Source of the DNA: Stenotrophomonas nematodicola
Lineage (GTDB): Bacteria; Pseudomonadota; Gammaproteobacteria; Xanthomonadales; Xanthomonadaceae
Length of the DNA stretch: 64,000 nucleotides
Assembly (NCBI RefSeq): GCF_009467805.1
Contig: NZ_WIAY01000001.1
Location: forward strand, 562,982-626,981
Direction: 5' to 3'
The stretch's first letter is position 1. Every line of letters begins with the position of its first letter. Of this stretch, positions 19,229 to 28,593 are shown one piece after another. The notes beneath the pieces were generated by a model. The model saw nothing but the letters and a program-made list of their open reading frames with translations. It was not told the origin of the DNA and did no database searches. A program made the position numbers and the translations under genes.

Positions 19229-21135
19229 CAGTGCCTGTTGGCCTCTCGTGCGGGGAACGGCAGCACTGTAGCGGAGGTGACGTTATCGTCCTGTGGCAAT
19301 GGCGCGAACTCGGGCATGGTCGCAAACAGGATGCTGTTGATCGCATCGGTGTCGTAGGTGGCGATGGCCTCGCGCAGCTTGGGCACGTTGCCCAGCACCT
19401 GCTCGCGCGCGAAGCTGCGCACACCGGCTTCCAGGATCTTGGGGTGCGCCGTGGGACGGTAGTCCTCGTCCGAGTAGAACAGCGTCTCGTGCAGCTTCTC
19501 GCCCGGACGCAGCCCGGTATAGATGATGGCGATGTCCTTGTACGGCTGCTTGCCGGCCAGACGGATCATCTGCTCGGCGAGCACGCGGATCGGCACCGGC
19601 TCGCCCATGTCCAAGGTGTAGATCGCGCCATGCGACGCCGAGGCGGCCGCCTGCAGGATCAACTGGCAGGCCTCGGGAATGGTCATGAAGTAGCGCGTGA
19701 CTTCCGGGTCGGTCACGGTCACCGGGCCACCCTTGAGGATCTGCTCGCGGAACACCGGAACCACACTGCCGGCCGAGGCCAGCACGTTGCCGAAGCGCAC
19801 GGTCACGAAACGGGTGTGGTTGGTCTTCTGATCCAGGCTCTGGCAGATCATCTCCGCGTAGCGCTTGCTGGCGCCCAGCGCATTGACCGGATCGACCGCC
19901 TTGTCCGTGGAGATGAACACAAAGTGCTCGATCCGGGCCTCGACGCAGGCGCGCGCGACCGTTTCGGTGGACAGGATGTTATTGCGCACTGCCTCGCGCA
20001 GCTGACGCTCCAGCACCGGCACCTGCTTGTAGGCGGCAGCATGGAAAACCGCGTCCACGTGCGAAAGCGACAGGGCATGGCGGATCACCGCCGGATCACC
20101 GCAGTCACCCAGCACGGCCTCCACGTCCAGATCGGGGAAGCTGCGCTTGAGCTCGGCCTCGATGGTCAGCAGCAGCAGTTCGCTCATTTCCAGCAGCACG
20201 ATGCGGCCAGCGCCGTGGCGCGCGCACTGGCGGCACAATTCCGAGCCGATGGAGCCACCCGCGCCGGTGACCAGCACGGTACGACCGCCCAGCCAGCCAC
20301 GGATCAGAGCCCAGTCCGGCAGGATCGGCTTGCGGCCGAGCAGGTCCTCGATCGCCACCTCCTTGAGCTGCCCGGGCAATGAATGGCCCAGCAGGATGTC
20401 GTTGAGCTTGGGTACCATCCGGAACGGCACGCCAGTGCTTTCGCACAGGGCCACCACGCGCTGCATGCCGACCGCATCCAGCGAGGGAATGGCGATCACC
20501 AGCAGCTTGGCGGCGGTCTCACGGACCACGGCCGGCGCATCGTCCAAGGTGCCGAGGATCGGCAGGCCCTGCAGCTTGGCGCCCTGCAGGTGGGGCGCGT
20601 CATCAAGCAGCCCGACCGGATGGAAATCGCCGGACCGGCGCAGGTCACGGACCAGGGCTTCGGCCGCCTGCCCCGCGCCCAGGATCAGCACCCGGCGCGC
20701 ACTGGCGTCCGACTGCAGCGCCTGGTAGTCCTTCCATGCACGGTACAGCAGGCGCGGCGCGCCAAGCAGCGCCGACAGGGCGAACGGATAGATCACCAGC
20801 ACCGACATCGGCACGCCATTGAAGCGCTTGTAGGCCAGCGCCACCACGATGGCCAGCAGACCGATGAAGCTGGCTTTGAAGATGTTGAGCAGATCGGCCA
20901 CGCTGGCAAAGCGCCAGAGGCCGCGATACAGGCCCACGCGCCAGAACACCACCGCCTGGATCACCAACACCAGCGAGGTGTCGATGTTCCACAGCGGCAG
21001 GGCCGGTGCATCGGGAAGCATGGAGTAACGGCCGGCATGCAGCAGTTGCCAACACGCCCAGACCATGAACAGATCGTGGGCGACGATGGCGGCCCGCGGA
21101 ATCAAGCCGGTAAAACGGTCCTGCCAAGGCGTCAT
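19228..21135 (-). CDS. Membrane-bound nucleoside-diphosphate-sugar 4,6-dehydratase, WbpM/CapD family
   Basis: Predicted to convert a UDP-HexNAc to the 4-keto-6-deoxy sugar used at the base of O-antigen or capsule. The 635-residue protein has about four N-terminal membrane segments, a CoA-binding-like Rossmann domain (ILGAGQAAEAL) at residue 145 onward and a C-terminal short-chain dehydrogenase domain (VLVTGAGGSIGSEL). In the catalytic region the motif reads ALGASK; the residue normally Met (WbpM) or Tyr (FlaA1) before xxxK is Leu here. ATG 21135 is preferred because AGGA lies about 10 bases upstream; GTG 21144 is the alternative. Confidence 0.9.
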   Translation of the reverse strand: MTPWQDRFTGLIPRAAIVAHDLFMVWACWQLLHAGRYSMLPDAPALPLWNIDTSLVLVIQAVVFWRVGLYRGLWRFASVADLLNIFKASFIGLLAIVVALAYKRFNGVPMSVLVIYPFALSALLGAPRLLYRAWKDYQALQSDASARRVLILGAGQAAEALVRDLRRSGDFHPVGLLDDAPHLQGAKLQGLPILGTLDDAPAVVRETAAKLLVIAIPSLDAVGMQRVVALCESTGVPFRMVPKLNDILLGHSLPGQLKEVAIEDLLGRKPILPDWALIRGWLGGRTVLVTGAGGSIGSELCRQCARHGAGRIVLLEMSELLLLTIEAELKRSFPDLDVEAVLGDCGDPAVIRHALSLSHVDAVFHAAAYKQVPVLERQLREAVRNNILSTETVARACVEARIEHFVFISTDKAVDPVNALGASKRYAEMICQSLDQKTNHTRFVTVRFGNVLASAGSVVPVFREQILKGGPVTVTDPEVTRYFMTIPEACQLILQAAASASHGAIYTLDMGEPVPIRVLAEQMIRLAGKQPYKDIAIIYTGLRPGEKLHETLFYSDEDYRPTAHPKILEAGVRSFAREQVLGNVPKLREAIATYDTDAINSILFATMPEFAPLPQDDNVTSATVLPFPAREANRH

Positions 21136-21151
21136 AAAAAGCACAGTCCTT

Positions 21152-22132
21152 CTAAAGGCGCATTCCCTTGCGCAGGAGTAGCCAAAGGCCGGTCGCGAGG
21201 ATCATCCACGCGACAGCCACGGCAGCCTCCCACCTCGGCTGCAAATGTGTGCAAGCATTAAACACCGCGACACTGAATAAACCAAAAACAAAGTACATAC
21301 CGGTGGTGAAACTGTGGCTTGCGCCACTTTTCACCATCCGCTGGTACAGGTGTTGTGTGTGGGGTTGCGTCCAACGCTGCCCCGACAGCATGCGCGACAA
21401 CAGTGTGAAGCCGGCGTCCACAAGGAACCCGGTCAGCGGCACCAGCAGCAACACCCACTGGATGTCGGTCACCACGCTCGTCAGGCATACCAGCGCCGCG
21501 ACGGCATAGCCAAGCGCGCCGCTGCCGACATCGCCCATGAAGATGCGGGCCTGCGGGAAATTGAACGGCAGGAAGCCCAGGCAGGCCAGGCCAAGCACGA
21601 CGCCGGCCAGACCGAACGGCGACGGCAGCACGAGGGCAAAGGCCATCGCGGCCAGGATCGCCTGCGTGGTCGCAATGCCGTTGATCCCATCCATGAAATT
21701 CCAGATGTTGACCAGCGACACCGTGAACAGCAGGGCCAGAACCGACTGCACCAGATTGCCCGTGACCTGCCAGACCAGACCGGCCAGCAGCGCGGATGCG
21801 ACCAGATGCACCAGCAGGCGACGCAGGGCGGGCAGCGGGTGGTGGTCGTCCCACCAGCCAATCCCCGCCACCATCCCCAGCCCGATGGCGAACACCAGCA
21901 GCGCCTTGGCGGCGGACGGCCAGATCAGCGCCGCCGCCAGGCAGGCCAACAGCAGCGTGGCCACGATCGCGATGCCGCCACCGCGGGGCGTGGCGACGCC
22001 GTGGCTGCGCCGTTCGCCCGGCTGATCCATCAGGTTGCGGCGCAGGGCGTACCGGCGCGCGCACCCGGTCAGGGCCGCAGAGAGGGCCATGACCGCCACC
22101 AGGCCGGCCAGCCAGATCCAGGGGATCACCAC
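21152..22132 (-). CDS. Undecaprenyl-phosphate sugar-1-phosphate transferase, MraY/WecA family (WbpL-like)
   Basis: An integral membrane enzyme that starts O-antigen by moving a HexNAc-1-phosphate from its UDP-sugar to undecaprenyl phosphate. About ten hydrophobic segments cover the 326 residues. The family motifs are visible: WDDHHPLPALRRL near residue 95, NIWNFMDGINGI, and FMGDVGSGALGY. The start is GTG at 22132, immediately after the lapB stop. The pairing with the downstream wbpM-like gene, near rpsA and ihfB, matches the O-antigen region of Pseudomonas aeruginosa, which supports the WbpL-like call. Confidence 0.9.
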   Translation of the reverse strand: MVIPWIWLAGLVAVMALSAALTGCARRYALRRNLMDQPGERRSHGVATPRGGGIAIVATLLLACLAAALIWPSAAKALLVFAIGLGMVAGIGWWDDHHPLPALRRLLVHLVASALLAGLVWQVTGNLVQSVLALLFTVSLVNIWNFMDGINGIATTQAILAAMAFALVLPSPFGLAGVVLGLACLGFLPFNFPQARIFMGDVGSGALGYAVAALVCLTSVVTDIQWVLLLVPLTGFLVDAGFTLLSRMLSGQRWTQPHTQHLYQRMVKSGASHSFTTGMYFVFGLFSVAVFNACTHLQPRWEAAVAVAWMILATGLWLLLRKGMRL

Positions 22133-23311
22133 TTACAGCACCGCGTAGTTCAGCAGCGGCTTGACCGTACCCCACTCCTTGCAGCTGGGGCATTGCCAGT
22201 GGTGCGTCCGCGCGCCGAAGCCGCAGCGCGTGCAGCGATAGGCCGGATTGCGGACCAGCAACTGGTCGGTGATGTGTTTGAGGTCGTGCAGCGTGGCCGT
22301 CGCATCGGCGCCATCGGCCAGGGTGAGATCGATCAGCGCCGATTCGCCGCGGACCGACGGGCGGTCCTTGAGCTGGCGGCCCAGGTAGGCGCGCGCGGGT
22401 GCCACGCCTTCCTGCTCTTCCATCAGCTGGGTCAGGGCCAGCACGGGCGCGATGCCGCGGTAGTGCTCGGTCATCTCCGACAGGAACGCGCGCGCGCCGG
22501 CCAGGTCGCCGACCTTGCGGTAGTTCTGCATCAGGGCCGGCAACAGTTCGGGCAGGTAGTCCGGGTCGTTGCGCGCGGCACGCTCGAACGCCCTGACCGC
22601 CGCTTCGTGATGCCCGACGTCGGACTCCAGGCGGCCTTCGATGATGCCGGCACGCACCGACATGGCATCGGCCTGGTAGGCACGTGCGATGGCCGCCCGC
22701 GCGTCGTCCACGCGGTCGGCGCCGCGATAGCGCTCGGCCAGTTCGCACTCGAACTGGCCGATCAGCTTGCCCATCGGCTCGCCAGTGACTTCCTCGAAGC
22801 GGCTGGCGTTGTCGATCGCCTTTTCCCAGTCGCGTTCGGCCTGGTAGATGCCGATCAGGTGCTTGAGCGCCTGCGGGGCGCGCTGGTCGATCTGGGCCAA
22901 CTCGGTGAACACGGTTTCGGCACGGTCGAGCAGGCCGGACTTCATGTAGTCCTCGCCCAGGGCAAGGAGCGCCTGGACGCGCTGTGCATCGCTGAGGTCG
23001 CTGCGGTTGACCAGCCCCTGGTGCAGGCGGATCGCACGGTCCACCTCGCCACGGCGGCGGAACAGATGGCCCAACGCGACCTGGGTCTCGAAGGTTTCCT
23101 TGTCCAGCTCGGCGATGTGCAGGAACAGCTCGATCGCCTTGTCCGGCTGTTCATTGAGCAGGTAGTTCAGGCCACGGAAGTAGGTGCTGGAGAGCCGGCT
23201 GACCTGGTTGTCGCCATGACGCTGGCCACCGCGCCGGCCGATCACCCAGCCCGACAGCGCCGCCAACGGCAGACACAGGAAGAACCAGAACCACTCGGAG
23301 ACAAATTCCAT
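22133..23311 (-). CDS. lapB: Lipopolysaccharide assembly protein LapB (YciM)
   Basis: Controls LPS synthesis by guiding FtsH to degrade LpxC. It has an N-terminal membrane anchor (residues about 5-25), a cytoplasmic stretch of nine or so TPR units, and a C-terminal rubredoxin-like metal site with two CxxC pairs, CTRCGFG and CPSCKEW. The 392-residue length is standard. LapA lies six bases upstream, as in E. coli, and the O-antigen initiation gene begins directly at its stop codon. Confidence 0.96.
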   Translation of the reverse strand: MEFVSEWFWFFLCLPLAALSGWVIGRRGGQRHGDNQVSRLSSTYFRGLNYLLNEQPDKAIELFLHIAELDKETFETQVALGHLFRRRGEVDRAIRLHQGLVNRSDLSDAQRVQALLALGEDYMKSGLLDRAETVFTELAQIDQRAPQALKHLIGIYQAERDWEKAIDNASRFEEVTGEPMGKLIGQFECELAERYRGADRVDDARAAIARAYQADAMSVRAGIIEGRLESDVGHHEAAVRAFERAARNDPDYLPELLPALMQNYRKVGDLAGARAFLSEMTEHYRGIAPVLALTQLMEEQEGVAPARAYLGRQLKDRPSVRGESALIDLTLADGADATATLHDLKHITDQLLVRNPAYRCTRCGFGARTHHWQCPSCKEWGTVKPLLNYAVL

Positions 23312-23317
23312 CGGCGC

Positions 23318-23602
23318 TCAGCGTCCGTCGAAAGTAGAAGAAGGAGGAGGTGTGGCGACCACCACGGGGGCAGCCTTCTGCGCCTTGCGCAGTTTGGAAT
23401 ACAGCGGGATGACCATGCTGGCCAGGACCAGGGCACCGCCGATCAGGGCACCGGACAGCAGCGAAATGATGATGGCCAGGCCGGTGGTCGTGGCGATCTG
23501 GGTGAAGCCCAAGCTGATGGCGATCGGCTGCGAATTGAGCGCGCCGACAATGAGCCCGACCACCAGAACCGCCAGCAGGACCAGTAGACGTACGATATTC
23601 AT
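23318..23602 (-). CDS. lapA: Lipopolysaccharide assembly protein LapA domain protein (YciS)
   Basis: A 94-residue inner-membrane protein of the DUF1049 family with two membrane segments (about residues 3-22 and 42-65) and a short cytoplasmic tail rich in Ala, Val and Pro. It acts with LapB in regulated LpxC turnover. It begins 103 bp after ihfB and ends six bases before lapB. Confidence 0.93.
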   Translation of the reverse strand: MNIVRLLVLLAVLVVGLIVGALNSQPIAISLGFTQIATTTGLAIIISLLSGALIGGALVLASMVIPLYSKLRKAQKAAPVVVATPPPSSTFDGR

Positions 23603-23705
23603 GTACCAGCTCCAGTTCCGGAAGGCCTCAAGAGTAGCGGACTAGCACTCCGCTCTACCAGCCAACACGGCGGAAAACATGCATCCGGGATACGGACGCG
23701 ACGGC

Positions 23706-24011
23706 TCAGGCAGGATCGCTTTCCAGCGGTACGACGGCGCTGACGCGCTCGCGCAACTCCTTGCCCGGCTTGAAATGCGGGACATGCTTGCCCGGCAATG
23801 CCACCGACTCCCCCGTCTTGGGGTTGCGCCCGAGGCGCGGCGGCCGGTAGTGCAACGAAAAACTGCCGAACCCGCGGATCTCGATCCGATCACCGCCGGC
23901 CAGCGCCCCGCCCATCATTTCCAGCAACGACTTCACCGCCAGATCGACATCGTCCGACTTCAAATGCGCCTGTCGGCGCGCCAGGATTTCGATCAGCTCG
24001 GATTTGGTCAT
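23706..24011 (-). CDS. ihfB: Integration host factor beta subunit
   Basis: The DNA-bending partner of IhfA, used in transcription, replication and recombination. The 101-residue protein has the HU/IHF fold with the conserved IEIRGFGSF strand and the DNA-intercalating arm [15 protein letters not shown], including the key Pro. It follows rpsA with a hairpin in between, the same gene order (cmk-rpsA-ihfB) as in E. coli. Confidence 0.97.
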   Translation of the reverse strand: MTKSELIEILARRQAHLKSDDVDLAVKSLLEMMGGALAGGDRIEIRGFGSFSLHYRPPRLGRNPKTGESVALPGKHVPHFKPGKELRERVSAVVPLESDPA

Positions 24012-24044
24012 TACGGGCTCTTGGGGAGGAAACCAGACCCTGAA

Positions 24045-24070
24045 ACGGCCCGGACAAAAGTCCGGGCCGT
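24045..24070 (-). terminator. Hairpin between rpsA and ihfB
   Basis: Perfect 11-bp arms ACGGCCCGGAC and GTCCGGGCCGT with a 4-base loop lie 30 bp after the rpsA stop on the minus strand, followed by only TTT. It is probably a partial terminator lowering ihfB expression relative to the abundant S1 message. Confidence 0.65.
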
Positions 24071-24100
24071 CCAGGAAACTACTGCAACGGGTAAGACCAA

Positions 24101-25780
24101 TTACTCGGACTTGTTGCCGTTCAGCTGTGCGCGCAGCAGCGCGCCGAGCTGGGTCGTGCCACCCGAAGCGGACTGGTATTCCTCCAGCACTTCGCGCATT
24201 TCCGCGTCGTCCTTGGCCTTGATCGACAGCTGCAGGGTACGGCCCTTGCGGTCCATGCCCACGAACTTGGCTTCGACCTTGTCGCCGACCTTCAGGAACT
24301 GGGTCGCGTCGTCAACGCGCTCGTTCGCAACGTCGCGAGCGGACACGTAGCCTTCGATGCCGTCAGCCAGTTCGATGGTAGCGCCCTTGGCGTCCACTTC
24401 CTTGACCACGCCTTCGACCTTGGAACCCTTCGGATTGGCCGCCATGTACTGGCCGAACGGATCCTGCTCCAGCTGCTTGACGCCCAGGCTGATGCGCTCG
24501 CGTTCCGGATCGACGGCCAGGACCACTGCGTCCAGGGTGTCGCCCTTCTTGAAGTTGCGGACCACGTCTTCGCCGGTGGTGTTCCAGCTGATGTCCGACA
24601 GGTGCACCAGGCCGTCGATACCGCCGTCCAGGCCGATGAAGATGCCGAAGTCGGTGATCGACTTGATCTGGCCCGACACCTTGTCACCCTTCTTGTGGAT
24701 GGCAGCGAAGGTTTCCCACGGATTGGCGGCAACCTGCTTCATGCCCAGCGAGATGCGGCGACGCTCCTCGTCGACATCCAGAACCATGACTTCGACTTCG
24801 TCACCGACCTGCACAACCTTGGACGGGTTGACGTTCTTGTTGGTCCAATCCATTTCCGAAACGTGCACCAGGCCTTCGACGCCCGGCTCGATCTCGACGA
24901 ACGCGCCGTAATCGGTGACGTTGGAGACCTTGCCGAAGACGCGGCTGTTGGCCGGGTAACGACGGGCGATGTTGTCCCACGGATCCTCGCCCAGCTGCTT
25001 CAGACCCAGCGAAACGCGGTTGCGCTCGCGGTCGAACTTCAGCACGCGCACGTCCAGCTCGTCGCCGACGTTCACGACTTCGGACGGGTGGCGCACGCGC
25101 TTCCAGGCCATGTCGGTGATGTGCAGCAGGCCGTCGATACCGCCCAGGTCCACGAACGCGCCGTAATCGGTCAGGTTCTTGACGACACCCTTCAGGATCG
25201 CGCCTTCCTGCAGCTTGTCCATCAGCTGCTCGCGCTCTTCCGAGTGCTCGCTTTCGACGACTGCACGACGCGAGACCACGACGTTGTTACGCTTGCGGTC
25301 CAGCTTGATGAGCTTGAATTCCAGCTCCTTGCCTTCCAGGTAGGCCGGGTCGCGCACCGGGCGCACATCCACCAGCGAACCGGGCAGGAACGCGCGGACA
25401 TCCTTGATGTCCACGGTGAAACCACCCTTGACCTTGCCGCTGATGCGGCCGGTGATGGTTTCGTTCTTTTCCAACGCTTCTTCCAGCTCGTCCCACACCA
25501 TCGCGCGCTTGGCCTTCTCGCGCGACAGGACGGTTTCACCGAAGCCGTTCTCGATCGAGTCGAGGGCGACCTTGACGACGTCGCCTTCGGCAACATCGAT
25601 CTCGCCAGCGTCGTTACGGAACTGTTCGATCGGCACGATGCCTTCGGACTTCAGGCCGGCGTTGATCACCACGACGTCGCCGCGGACTTCAACGACAACA
25701 CCGCTGACGATGGCGCCCGGCTTCAGCTTGGCCAGATTGGCCTGACTGGCTTCGAACAGTTCGGCAAATGATTCGGTCAT
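24101..25780 (-). CDS. rpsA: 30S ribosomal protein S1
   Basis: Binds mRNA on the 30S subunit and is needed for initiation on structured messages. The 559-residue protein has six S1 OB-fold repeats; the repeated signatures [32 protein letters not shown] and [16 protein letters not shown] are clear. The start ATG at 25780 ([16 protein letters not shown]) matches the family; a longer frame to 25894 has no support. Between cmk and this start lie 195 bp of leader, where S1 autoregulation would be expected from E. coli, though I could not define the structure. Confidence 0.98.
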   Translation of the reverse strand: MTESFAELFEASQANLAKLKPGAIVSGVVVEVRGDVVVINAGLKSEGIVPIEQFRNDAGEIDVAEGDVVKVALDSIENGFGETVLSREKAKRAMVWDELEEALEKNETITGRISGKVKGGFTVDIKDVRAFLPGSLVDVRPVRDPAYLEGKELEFKLIKLDRKRNNVVVSRRAVVESEHSEEREQLMDKLQEGAILKGVVKNLTDYGAFVDLGGIDGLLHITDMAWKRVRHPSEVVNVGDELDVRVLKFDRERNRVSLGLKQLGEDPWDNIARRYPANSRVFGKVSNVTDYGAFVEIEPGVEGLVHVSEMDWTNKNVNPSKVVQVGDEVEVMVLDVDEERRRISLGMKQVAANPWETFAAIHKKGDKVSGQIKSITDFGIFIGLDGGIDGLVHLSDISWNTTGEDVVRNFKKGDTLDAVVLAVDPERERISLGVKQLEQDPFGQYMAANPKGSKVEGVVKEVDAKGATIELADGIEGYVSARDVANERVDDATQFLKVGDKVEAKFVGMDRKGRTLQLSIKAKDDAEMREVLEEYQSASGGTTQLGALLRAQLNGNKSE

Positions 25781-25975
25781 TAGATTTACTCTGTTGGACA
25801 CATGGGCATTGGTCCCCGCAAGGGTTCCGTTTACTGCCCGCCTGTTGGTCGACCCCGGAAACGCAGGTCGTGTGTTAAGTAGGAAAACCGCCACGCATCA
25901 TTGCGGGACGGAGCTGTTGTTGCCTTGCAGTAGTGCGACTGCCGTCGATGGACTGACGACCCTCCTTACAACGGA

Positions 25976-26656
25976 TCAGGCACCCGAAACCGGAAGCAGA
26001 TCCAGTACCTTGGCAACGACGGCGTCGATGCCGATACCACTGGTGTCGATGATGACGGCATCGTCTGCCGGCTTCAGGGGCGCCACTGTGCGCTGTGCAT
26101 CACGGGCGTCGCGGGCCATGATCTCGCGCAGGAGGTCTTCAAAGTTAACAGAAACCCCCTTGTCTTTCAACTGCTTATGCCGCCGCTCCGCCCGCTCCTC
26201 GGCGCTGGCGGTCAAAAAGACCTTGAATGGGGCATCCGGGAAGATGACCGTACCCATGTCGCGACCGTCGGCAACCAGACCCGGCTCGATCCTGAATGCG
26301 CGCTGGCGCTCCTTCAGGGCGGCCCGGACCTCCGGAATGGCCGCAATGGCCGACGCCAGGGCGCCGGTGGTCTCCAGGCGCAGCTCGTCGGTGGCATCGG
26401 TATCGTTGACCAGCACGCGCAGCCCGCCATCGGCCGATTCGACGAAACGGACATGGGTATCGAACGTGCACCGGACCAGCGCGGAGGCGTCGGATGTGTC
26501 GATATCGGCCCAGCTGGCCGCCACGCCCACGGCGCGGTACAGGGCGCCCGAATCGAGGTAATGCCACCCCAGCCGGCGTGCGACAATGCGGCTGACGGTC
26601 CCCTTGCCGGCCCCGGACGGGCCGTCGATGGTGAGCACGGAAGGAAGCTGGTTCAT
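25976..26656 (-). CDS. cmk: Cytidylate kinase
   Basis: Phosphorylates CMP and dCMP with ATP. The 226-residue enzyme has the P-loop GPSGAGKGT at residues 12-20, the CMP-binding DSGALYRAV and the [13 protein letters not shown] motif. The ATG at 26656 ([12 protein letters not shown]) fits family length; the frame is open further upstream but without homologous residues. It precedes rpsA, as in E. coli. Confidence 0.97.
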   Translation of the reverse strand: MNQLPSVLTIDGPSGAGKGTVSRIVARRLGWHYLDSGALYRAVGVAASWADIDTSDASALVRCTFDTHVRFVESADGGLRVLVNDTDATDELRLETTGALASAIAAIPEVRAALKERQRAFRIEPGLVADGRDMGTVIFPDAPFKVFLTASAEERAERRHKQLKDKGVSVNFEDLLREIMARDARDAQRTVAPLKPADDAVIIDTSGIGIDAVVAKVLDLLPVSGA

Positions 26657-26730
26657 GGGTTTCCCGGTGATTTTGACGGGCCATTCTAGCCCCTGCCCGG
26701 CCCCGCCCGAGACCTTTTTCGTGCAACCAC

Positions 26731-26760
26731 TTGAAAGGATGGAAAAAAGACCGGTAGAAT
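26731..26760 (+). promoter_or_regulatory. Sigma-70-type promoter of rpmJ
   Basis: TTGAAA (26731-26736) and TAGAAT (26755-26760) are separated by 18 bp and lie 90 bp upstream of the rpmJ ATG on the plus strand, in the divergent gap with cmk. Both boxes match the consensus at five or four of six positions. Confidence 0.6.
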
Positions 26761-26850
26761 GGCGGGCTTGAACGAGCGTCACCTGCCGATTGTCATCTGC
26801 ATATCGCGGCCGCGCTCCAACCGAATCCAACGTTTACGCCGAGGTATGCA

Positions 26851-26976
26851 ATGAAAGTCCTGTCTTCCCTGAAGTCGGCCAAGTCCCGTCACCGTGACTG
26901 CAAGGTCGTTCGCCGCCGTGGCAAGATCTTCGTGATCTGCAAGTCGAACCCGCGTTTCAAGGCTCGCCAGCGCTGA
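26851..26976 (+). CDS. rpmJ: 50S ribosomal protein L36, zinc-less variant (41 aa)
   Basis: A very small basic protein ([20 protein letters not shown] then [10 protein letters not shown]) of the large subunit. The usual zinc-binding form has three Cys and one His. Here Cys17 and Cys30 remain, but the first Cys is replaced by His14 and the C-terminal His by Phe36, so it looks like the C-minus (YkgO-type) paralogue used under zinc limitation in other bacteria. It stands alone, with its own promoter upstream and an intrinsic terminator 44 bp downstream. The frame is 126 bp. Confidence 0.95.
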   Translation: MKVLSSLKSAKSRHRDCKVVRRRGKIFVICKSNPRFKARQR

Positions 26977-27020
26977 GCCGAAGGAAGTCGCACCCGCACG
27001 GGTCGCGACCTGCCTGAACA

Positions 27021-27045
27021 AAAAGCCGCCTCCGGGCGGTTTTTT
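27021..27045 (+). terminator. Intrinsic terminator after rpmJ
   Basis: CCGCC-TCCG-GGCGG flanked by an A-run before and TTTTTT after, 45 bp beyond the rpmJ stop; A/T pairing extends the stem. A classical rho-independent terminator. Confidence 0.85.
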
Positions 27046-27133
27046 GTTGCCGTTTTTGCTGTAATCGGCGGGTGGGGCGCGGCCGCTGGCCGCGACACCT
27101 TCTTTTTTCTTGACCACTGGGGAGTAGATCGAG

Positions 27134-27460
27134 ATGAAACGTTACCTGACCACCCTGCCGCTGCTGGCCCTGCTGGCCTGTTCCAGCGTGCATGCCGACA
27201 CCCTGCTGATCGACCGCAGCCGCGAGAAGCCCGCCGTGACCCTGCCCGTGCGCGGCCAGAGCATGCAGCAGGTCCAGTCGCAGTTCGGCGATCCGGGTGA
27301 ACGCCTGGAGCCGCGCGGCGGGCAGAAGCGCCAGTGGCCGACCATCCACCGCTGGGTGTACCCGCAGTTCACCGTCTACTTCGAGAAGCAGAAGGTGATC
27401 GATGTGGTTGCCAACCAGGCCGACGCCAATGAGATCGGGCCCAAACCGCCGATCCGCTGA
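27134..27460 (+). CDS. Small exported protein of unknown function
   Basis: A 108-residue protein with a clear signal peptide (MKRYLTTLPLLALLACSSVHA, cleavage expected after AHA-type residues near 22). The mature part contains GQSMQQVQSQFGDP followed by a predicted beta strand RWVYPQFTVYFEKQKVI. The pattern of a helix with a G-x-P turn followed by a strand recalls the SmpA/BamE-like fold, but this is only a resemblance. It lies between rpmJ and aguA, 43 bp before aguA. I do not recognise a named family. Confidence 0.8.
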   Translation: MKRYLTTLPLLALLACSSVHADTLLIDRSREKPAVTLPVRGQSMQQVQSQFGDPGERLEPRGGQKRQWPTIHRWVYPQFTVYFEKQKVIDVVANQADANEIGPKPPIR

Positions 27461-27503
27461 CCCTCCCACTGCCCGCCGCCCGGCGGGCCATCGCACCGAG
27501 ATC

Positions 27504-28538
27504 ATGAACGACACGCTCCGCTTTCCGGCCGAATGGGAACCCCAGTCCGCCATCCTGATTGCCTGGCCCCACGCCGAAACCGACTGGGCCGACCGCCTGG
27601 GCGACGTCGAGGACACCTACATCGCCCTGGTGGCAGCCATCACCCGTTTCCAGCCGGTGGTGATCATCGTTGCCGACGATGACCTGGAGGCCTACGCCGA
27701 CGCGCGCCTGCGCTCCAACCGCATCGACATGGACCGCGTCCGGTTCGTCACCGCGCAGTACGACGACACCTGGCTGCGCGATTCCGGCCCGATCACGCTC
27801 ACGCGTGCCGATGGCGGTTTCCGCCTGCTCGACTTCCGCTTCACCGGCTGGGGCGGCAAGTTCGACGCCAGCCTGGACGATCAGCTGGTGGGCGTGCTGC
27901 ATGGCGCCGGGCTGTTCGCCAATGCGGAACTGCAGAGCATTCCGTTCGCGCTGGAAGGCGGTGGCATCGAAACCGATGGCGCCGGCACGCTGCTGACCAC
28001 CTGGCAGTGCCTGCACGAACGCCATCCGGACCGCGACCGCGCCTCGCTCAGCGCCGATCTGGCAACCTGGCTGGCGCAGGACCGGGTGCTGTGGCTGGAC
28101 CACGGCTATCTGGAGGGCGACGACACCGACGCCCATATCGACACCCTGGCCCGCTTCGCCTCGGTGGACAGCATCGTCTACCAGGCCTGCGACGACAGCA
28201 GCGACTCGCACTTCGCCGAACTCCAGGCGATGGGCGACGAACTGGCCGCGCTGCGCACCGCCGACGGCGCGCCGTACCGCCTGTTCCCGCTGCCGTGGGC
28301 CCGCCCGGTGATCGACGAGGGCCGCCGGCTGGCGGCATCCTACGCAAACTACCTGATCCTCAATGGGGCGGTGCTGATGCCGGCCTACGGCGACGTGGCC
28401 GACAACGCCGCACGCGACGTCCTGGCCGAGGCCTACCCGAACCACGAGATCGTGCAGGTCCCCTGCCGCTCGCTGATCTGGCAGAACGGCAGCCTGCATT
28501 GCATCACCATGCAGTTGCCGGAAGGGTTGCTGGCGTAA
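27504..28538 (+). CDS. aguA: Agmatine deiminase
   Basis: Hydrolyses agmatine to N-carbamoylputrescine and ammonia, the first step of the deiminase route to putrescine. The 344-residue protein has the guanidino-modifying fold: WLRDSGPI near residue 92, ALEGGGIETDG, and the catalytic Cys in GSLHCITMQ near the C-terminus. ATG 27504 (MNDTLRFPAEWEPQ) is the family-like start. It is followed by a strong terminator and then aguB, so the two pathway genes seem to be transcribed separately or with attenuation between them. Confidence 0.95.
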   Translation: MNDTLRFPAEWEPQSAILIAWPHAETDWADRLGDVEDTYIALVAAITRFQPVVIIVADDDLEAYADARLRSNRIDMDRVRFVTAQYDDTWLRDSGPITLTRADGGFRLLDFRFTGWGGKFDASLDDQLVGVLHGAGLFANAELQSIPFALEGGGIETDGAGTLLTTWQCLHERHPDRDRASLSADLATWLAQDRVLWLDHGYLEGDDTDAHIDTLARFASVDSIVYQACDDSSDSHFAELQAMGDELAALRTADGAPYRLFPLPWARPVIDEGRRLAASYANYLILNGAVLMPAYGDVADNAARDVLAEAYPNHEIVQVPCRSLIWQNGSLHCITMQLPEGLLA

Positions 28539-28566
28539 CGCCCCCCCCTGGTCGACGCACCACCTG

Positions 28567-28593
28567 GCGCCGGGCTTTTGCCCGGCGCTTTTT
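28567..28593 (+). terminator. Intrinsic terminator after aguA
   Basis: Nine-bp perfect arms GCGCCGGGC and GCCCGGCGC with a TTTT loop, followed by TTTTTGTTTT. It lies 28 bp after aguA and 135 bp before aguB. Confidence 0.9.
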
